In this document: one piece after another, positions 15,667 through 17,593 of the stretch
How the letters are laid out: each line of letters begins with the position of its first letter
Position numbering within the stretch: position 1 is the stretch's first letter
NCBI GenBank assembly: GCA_032123435.1
Contig: JAQBFJ010000077.1
Coordinates: 1 to 17,593 of the forward strand
Reading direction: 5' to 3'
DNA from: JAQBFJ01 sp032123435
GTDB taxonomy: Bacteria; Verrucomicrobiota; Kiritimatiellia; UBA8416; JAQBFJ01
Length of the DNA: 17,593 nt
Program-made: the position numbers and the translations under genes
Notes under the pieces: generated by a model
What the model was told of the DNA's origin: nothing
What the model saw: only the letters and a program-made list of their open reading frames with translations
Databases searched by the model: none

Positions 15667-15741
15667 GTGGCGGCAGAGGGACTCGAACCCACGACCGGCG
15701 GATTATGATTCCGCTGCTCTAACCAACTGAGCTACACCGCC
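15665..15741 (-). tRNA. tRNA with CAU anticodon (elongator Met, possibly Ile2)
   Basis: The minus strand gives a full cloverleaf: acceptor GGCGGTG/TGCCGCC with two G-U pairs, D arm with AGTTGGTTAGAG, anticodon stem GCGGA/TCCGC with loop ATCATAA (anticodon CAT), T arm GTGGG-TTCGAGT-CCCTC with one weak pair, discriminator A and encoded CCA. The closed first pair G-C rules out initiator tRNA. Elongator Met and lysidine-modified Ile2 look alike at this level; overall it resembles E. coli tRNA-Met. Confidence 0.95.
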
Positions 15742-15917
15742 ATGACAGAAGTAACGTCACATTAAGAAGTTACAAAACCCGTTTTTTCTGCCTTTTCCAA
15801 GTTTTGTTTTCGTGACCAAATGAATTTGAGGAATACTATAAGGAAAGGTCATAAGAATCAATCCTTTTTAGTTTTTCCTTGCGATTCAGACACTGGGGAG
15901 GGATCGGCGGGGGATCG

Positions 15918-16016
15918 GGCCGTTCGCGGCGAGTCTGACGGCCAATGCGAAGCCCGGACACCCATGGGTGTCCCGTCCTGGTATAGGTTGACACCTGCAA
16001 TACGAAAGGCAGGTGT
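15918..16016 (+). ncRNA. Run of three hairpins before a small gene (candidate structured RNA)
   Basis: Three stems lie in tandem: GGCCGT/ACGGCC (15918-15943), the 18-base perfect palindrome GGACACCCATGGGTGTCC (15956-15973), and ACACCTGC/GCAGGTGT with a GAAA-containing loop (15991-16016). The last ends 2 bases before ATG 16019. The block is GC-rich beside AT-rich flanks. It could be a 5' leader control element, or part of a group II intron-like or other large RNA continuing at 16413-16474. I see no domain V or reverse transcriptase, so its class is open. The preceding 15742-15900 shows nothing else. Confidence 0.35.
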
Positions 16017-16018
16017 GA

Positions 16019-16381
16019 ATGCGGTCGGCAATACGGTATAGTGAGGCGTTCTTCATCAATACGTCAAGCGGCTTTGGCATTCCCGTAACACTGAAAGCCC
16101 TGCTGGAACCTGACATCGCTGTTCTTGTCATGGGCTCCGATTCATTCTTTGCCCCAAGAAAAGACCTTGAGCTGAAGATAAACAAGGTCAATATAACGAT
16201 AATCTTCCGAGGCCGGAAGCTGATCAAGGGCATGCTGGCCGAAGACAAGATGAAAGCCTTACAGGCCTGGCACAAATCACGCGAGTCGTGGCTTGCATCC
16301 AGTTTCTATCAGGCAACTGCTACGGCGGTTGCTGATGCCGGGCTGGATCCGCTAGCGTGCATTATTCATGAAGTTTCGTGA
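16019..16381 (+). CDS. Uncharacterised 120-residue protein
   Basis: I do not recognise this protein. It has an alternating fold-like pattern: a strand DIAVLVMG (about 32-39), a basic loop, a strand pair KINKVNITIIFRG (53-65), then two helices (AEDKMKALQAWHKSRESWLA and a second ending DAGLDPLACIIHEVS). No signal peptide or membrane span is visible. ATG 16019 immediately follows an in-frame TGA and lies 2 bases after a strong hairpin, with GGCAGG as the only Shine-Dalgarno-like run, inside that hairpin; translation could therefore be controlled by RNA folding. A later in-frame start at M38 (16130) is possible. It is followed by another structured stretch and a second small gene on the same strand. 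The reverse-strand ORF here looks like a shadow. Confidence 0.55.
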   Translation: MRSAIRYSEAFFINTSSGFGIPVTLKALLEPDIAVLVMGSDSFFAPRKDLELKINKVNITIIFRGRKLIKGMLAEDKMKALQAWHKSRESWLASSFYQATATAVADAGLDPLACIIHEVS

Positions 16382-16412
16382 CGAGAGTGTGTAGGTTGCG
16401 ACAGATCAAGGG

Positions 16413-16474
16413 CTTGGAGAAGGAATCCGGATGAAGGCGTGTCGAGACACGTCGAAACCGGGTTCCGAGGCAAG
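16413..16474 (+). ncRNA. Nested hairpin between the two small genes
   Basis: GGAATCCGG (16422-16430) pairs with CCGGGTTCC (16458-16466) with one G-U pair, enclosing a perfect CGTGTC/GACACG inner stem (16438-16451) across an internal loop. An outer CTTG/CAAG (16413-16416/16471-16474) can extend it. The G-U pair is what one expects of RNA structure rather than a DNA palindrome. It may belong with the hairpins at 15918-16016. Class unknown. Confidence 0.35.
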
Positions 16475-16541
16475 TCATTGAGGTGGTGTAAGATAAACGC
16501 TACAGTAGATCCTTCACGAATAATGTGCGCTAGAATACAAA

Positions 16542-16883
16542 GTGATCAGCTCGTTGTCAGAAGTTAAGAGCCTGTCGCAGCAGAGCAGCGTTATGCTTTT
16601 TGTCGTCAAGGCCGGCAACGAGGAGCATGTTCGCAAGACATTCGATAACGAGATTCTGCCCCGTATCACGCCAGCGTTCAGCAGGGCCGGAACCGCGATT
16701 TGCTGGACCAATATTGGTGGATCGACAAAGACGTCGGAATTGGCCGCATACCTGAAGGAGAATAAGATGAAACCAGGCTGTTTCTTCTTCAAGGATGGTG
16801 AGCTCAAAAACAAGAAAGCCATAGGCGCTCTCCACACAAGTATGGACTACGTGAATATTGCCATGGCGCTTATCCGGGAATAG
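16542..16883 (+). CDS. Thioredoxin-fold-like protein lacking CxxC
   Basis: The order of elements suggests a thioredoxin-like fold: strand VMLFVVKAG, helix EEHVRKTFDNEILPRI, strand TAICWTNI, helix SELAAYLKENKM, then KPGCFFFKDGELKNKKAIGA, which resembles the thioredoxin 'PTxxxFKxGE...xGA' segment, and a final helix DYVNIAMALI. The position of the redox CxxC (after VVKAG) reads NEEH, so classical disulfide exchange is ruled out and a structural or binding role is more likely. Only C54 and C78 remain. GTG 16542 gives 113 residues but has no ribosome binding site; ATG 16593 would start exactly at the first strand. The frame is open upstream to TAA 16521. Fold assignment is by eye and tentative. 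Confidence 0.55.
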   Translation: MISSLSEVKSLSQQSSVMLFVVKAGNEEHVRKTFDNEILPRITPAFSRAGTAICWTNIGGSTKTSELAAYLKENKMKPGCFFFKDGELKNKKAIGALHTSMDYVNIAMALIRE

Positions 16884-17124
16884 CCGACATGATTGGATTG
16901 CCGACCGCGCATGGTCAAAAAACTCATCCACACCTGATTTTACTGCCCTTCCTTTCTTTTCTCGCATGTCAGTGTGTTACTTGGAGCAAAGCAACACGCT
17001 GTGCTCCCAGTCAGTCATTCTGCTCCAAAGGACACGTCGATGGGCGGATTGTGGGCAAACGTGGTTTCATGGCTTTATGGGTGCCCGTCTCCGCCTTCCT
17101 TCAGCGTCAGAGGACGGGGGGCGC

Positions 17125-17403
17125 CTAATCGGTGAAGAAAACGGTAACAGGGCTATCTTCGACACTTCTCCTGATGGCATTCTGGATGACTTTGTTTGCA
17201 TGTAGAACTGTGATCGTGTTGCTTTGCCTTTCTGCGACCGCAAGTATGACTTCGTCCCCGAACGACGACCCGAGCGAAACCACACCGCTGAAGTCGAGAG
17301 ATACAGGGAGCGCAGTTCTGCGGAGAATCTCCTGAAAAGCCTTCTTTCCATCTGCTCTGTCGGTCAGTGTAGAGCCGAACTGTCTCATTGGAATTGTATT
17401 CAT
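17125..17403 (-). CDS. STAS-like (DUF4325) domain protein
   Basis: The 92-residue product matches the small STAS-like DUF4325 pattern: FGSTLTDRADGKKAFQEI at the start, the central VSLDFSGVVSLGSSFGDEV, where V-DFSGV-x-SSF-DE is the family's hallmark, and a final strand/helix with HANKVIQNAIRRSV. STAS domains bind partner ATPases or kinases; DUF4325 proteins often sit beside a GHKL-type ATP-binding protein. ATG 17403 overlaps the upstream gene's stop as ATGA, so the pair is coupled. In STAS anti-anti-sigma factors a Ser in a related loop is phosphorylated; the S-S of GSSF is the obvious candidate here, by analogy only. The gene faces the two small plus-strand genes; 16884-17124 between them holds no supported gene. 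Confidence 0.75.
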   Translation of the reverse strand: MNTIPMRQFGSTLTDRADGKKAFQEILRRTALPVSLDFSGVVSLGSSFGDEVILAVAERQSNTITVLHANKVIQNAIRRSVEDSPVTVFFTD

Positions 17404-17593
17404 TGTGCCTCCAAGAATGCGTCCAAAAACGCATCAATGTCTTTCTTTGTAACATGCTCAAATTGAGAGTCGATCAGGGCCATGCTATACCTAGTTCCTT
17501 TGATACTTGTTCCTGCATCTCTTGCGACGACACTCCCTGCAGGTTCACGGAAGTCGAAGAAGACACCCATGCCGTTTGTTTCGGCCCGTACCC
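17400..17593 (-). CDS. C-terminal end of unidentified partner of the DUF4325 gene
   Basis: A minus-strand frame is open from the window edge to TGA 17402-17400 and gives 63 residues, including GMGVFFDFREPAG, a GTSIKGTRYSMAL stretch and the acidic end DIDAFLDAFLEAQ. The GTxxKGTRYSMAL portion resembles the last strand of GHKL/HATPase_c domains (typically GT-x-x-x-L), which would fit the usual ATP-binding neighbour of DUF4325, but the evidence is thin because N, G1 and G2 boxes would be outside the window. Its stop overlaps the DUF4325 start as ATGA. It may be another partner protein altogether. Confidence 0.5.
   Translation of the reverse strand, partial: VRAETNGMGVFFDFREPAGSVVARDAGTSIKGTRYSMALIDSQFEHVTKKDIDAFLDAFLEAQ

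Noticed and set aside
15886..16275. 129-residue minus-strand ORF
   Set aside because: It runs through the hairpin block and opposite the better-looking plus-strand gene; its composition is scattered and it has no ribosome binding site.
16557..16967. 136-residue minus-strand ORF opposite the thioredoxin-like gene
   Set aside because: The plus-strand frame has natural strand/helix order and a family-like motif; the minus frame is rich in Arg/Cys/His typical of a shadow.
1..17593. CRISPR array, transposase or integrase
   Set aside because: No regularly spaced direct repeats and no recombinase or transposase coding region were seen on either strand.

Overview
The window looks like a piece of a bacterial chromosome. 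Both tRNA genes encode their CCA end, genes are tightly packed with ATGA and TAATG overlaps, and several starts have Shine-Dalgarno sites. Envelope genes (lgt, pssA, psd), a membrane pyrophosphatase and a long Ser/Thr kinase with a zinc-ribbon N-terminus and a coiled-coil tail would suit a Gram-negative lineage such as the PVC group (Kiritimatiellota, Lentisphaerota or Verrucomicrobiota). That placement is a weak inference, because no rRNA or single-copy marker is present.

Bases 1-1223 (+) hold the 3' end of a B12-type radical SAM gene that overlaps a gene for a nitroreductase with a two-cluster ferredoxin domain. Bases 1446-3163 (+) hold an AbiE-type (type IV) toxin-antitoxin pair with a perfect operator-like inverted repeat at its start. 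Bases 3164-3607 have no convincing gene; they contain a tRNA 3'-end-like fragment that may mark an old integration site. tRNA-Glu follows on the minus strand.

Bases 3847-7945 (-) are a housekeeping block read in the order lgt, rluD, psd, pssA, then a type-4 uracil-DNA glycosylase. psd and pssA together make phosphatidylethanolamine from CDP-diacylglycerol. A TTGACA-type promoter upstream of psd suggests two transcription units. Divergent from lgt is the 832-residue transmembrane kinase (8144-10642). After it comes a 576-base repeat-rich spacer and a Ca2+/cation exchanger-family gene (11219-12223).

Bases 12333-15406 (-) pair hppA, probably a K+-dependent and possibly Na+-pumping pyrophosphatase, with a PhnP-like metallo-hydrolase through a TAATG overlap. 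tRNA-Met/Ile2 (CAU) follows.

The right end (15742-17593) is the least familiar part. It holds two runs of strong RNA-hairpin potential, two small (+) genes of unknown role (one looks like a thioredoxin fold without its CxxC), and a facing (-) pair made of a STAS-like DUF4325 gene overlapped by the C-terminal end of an unidentified partner. If the window contains something undescribed, this is where I would look first.
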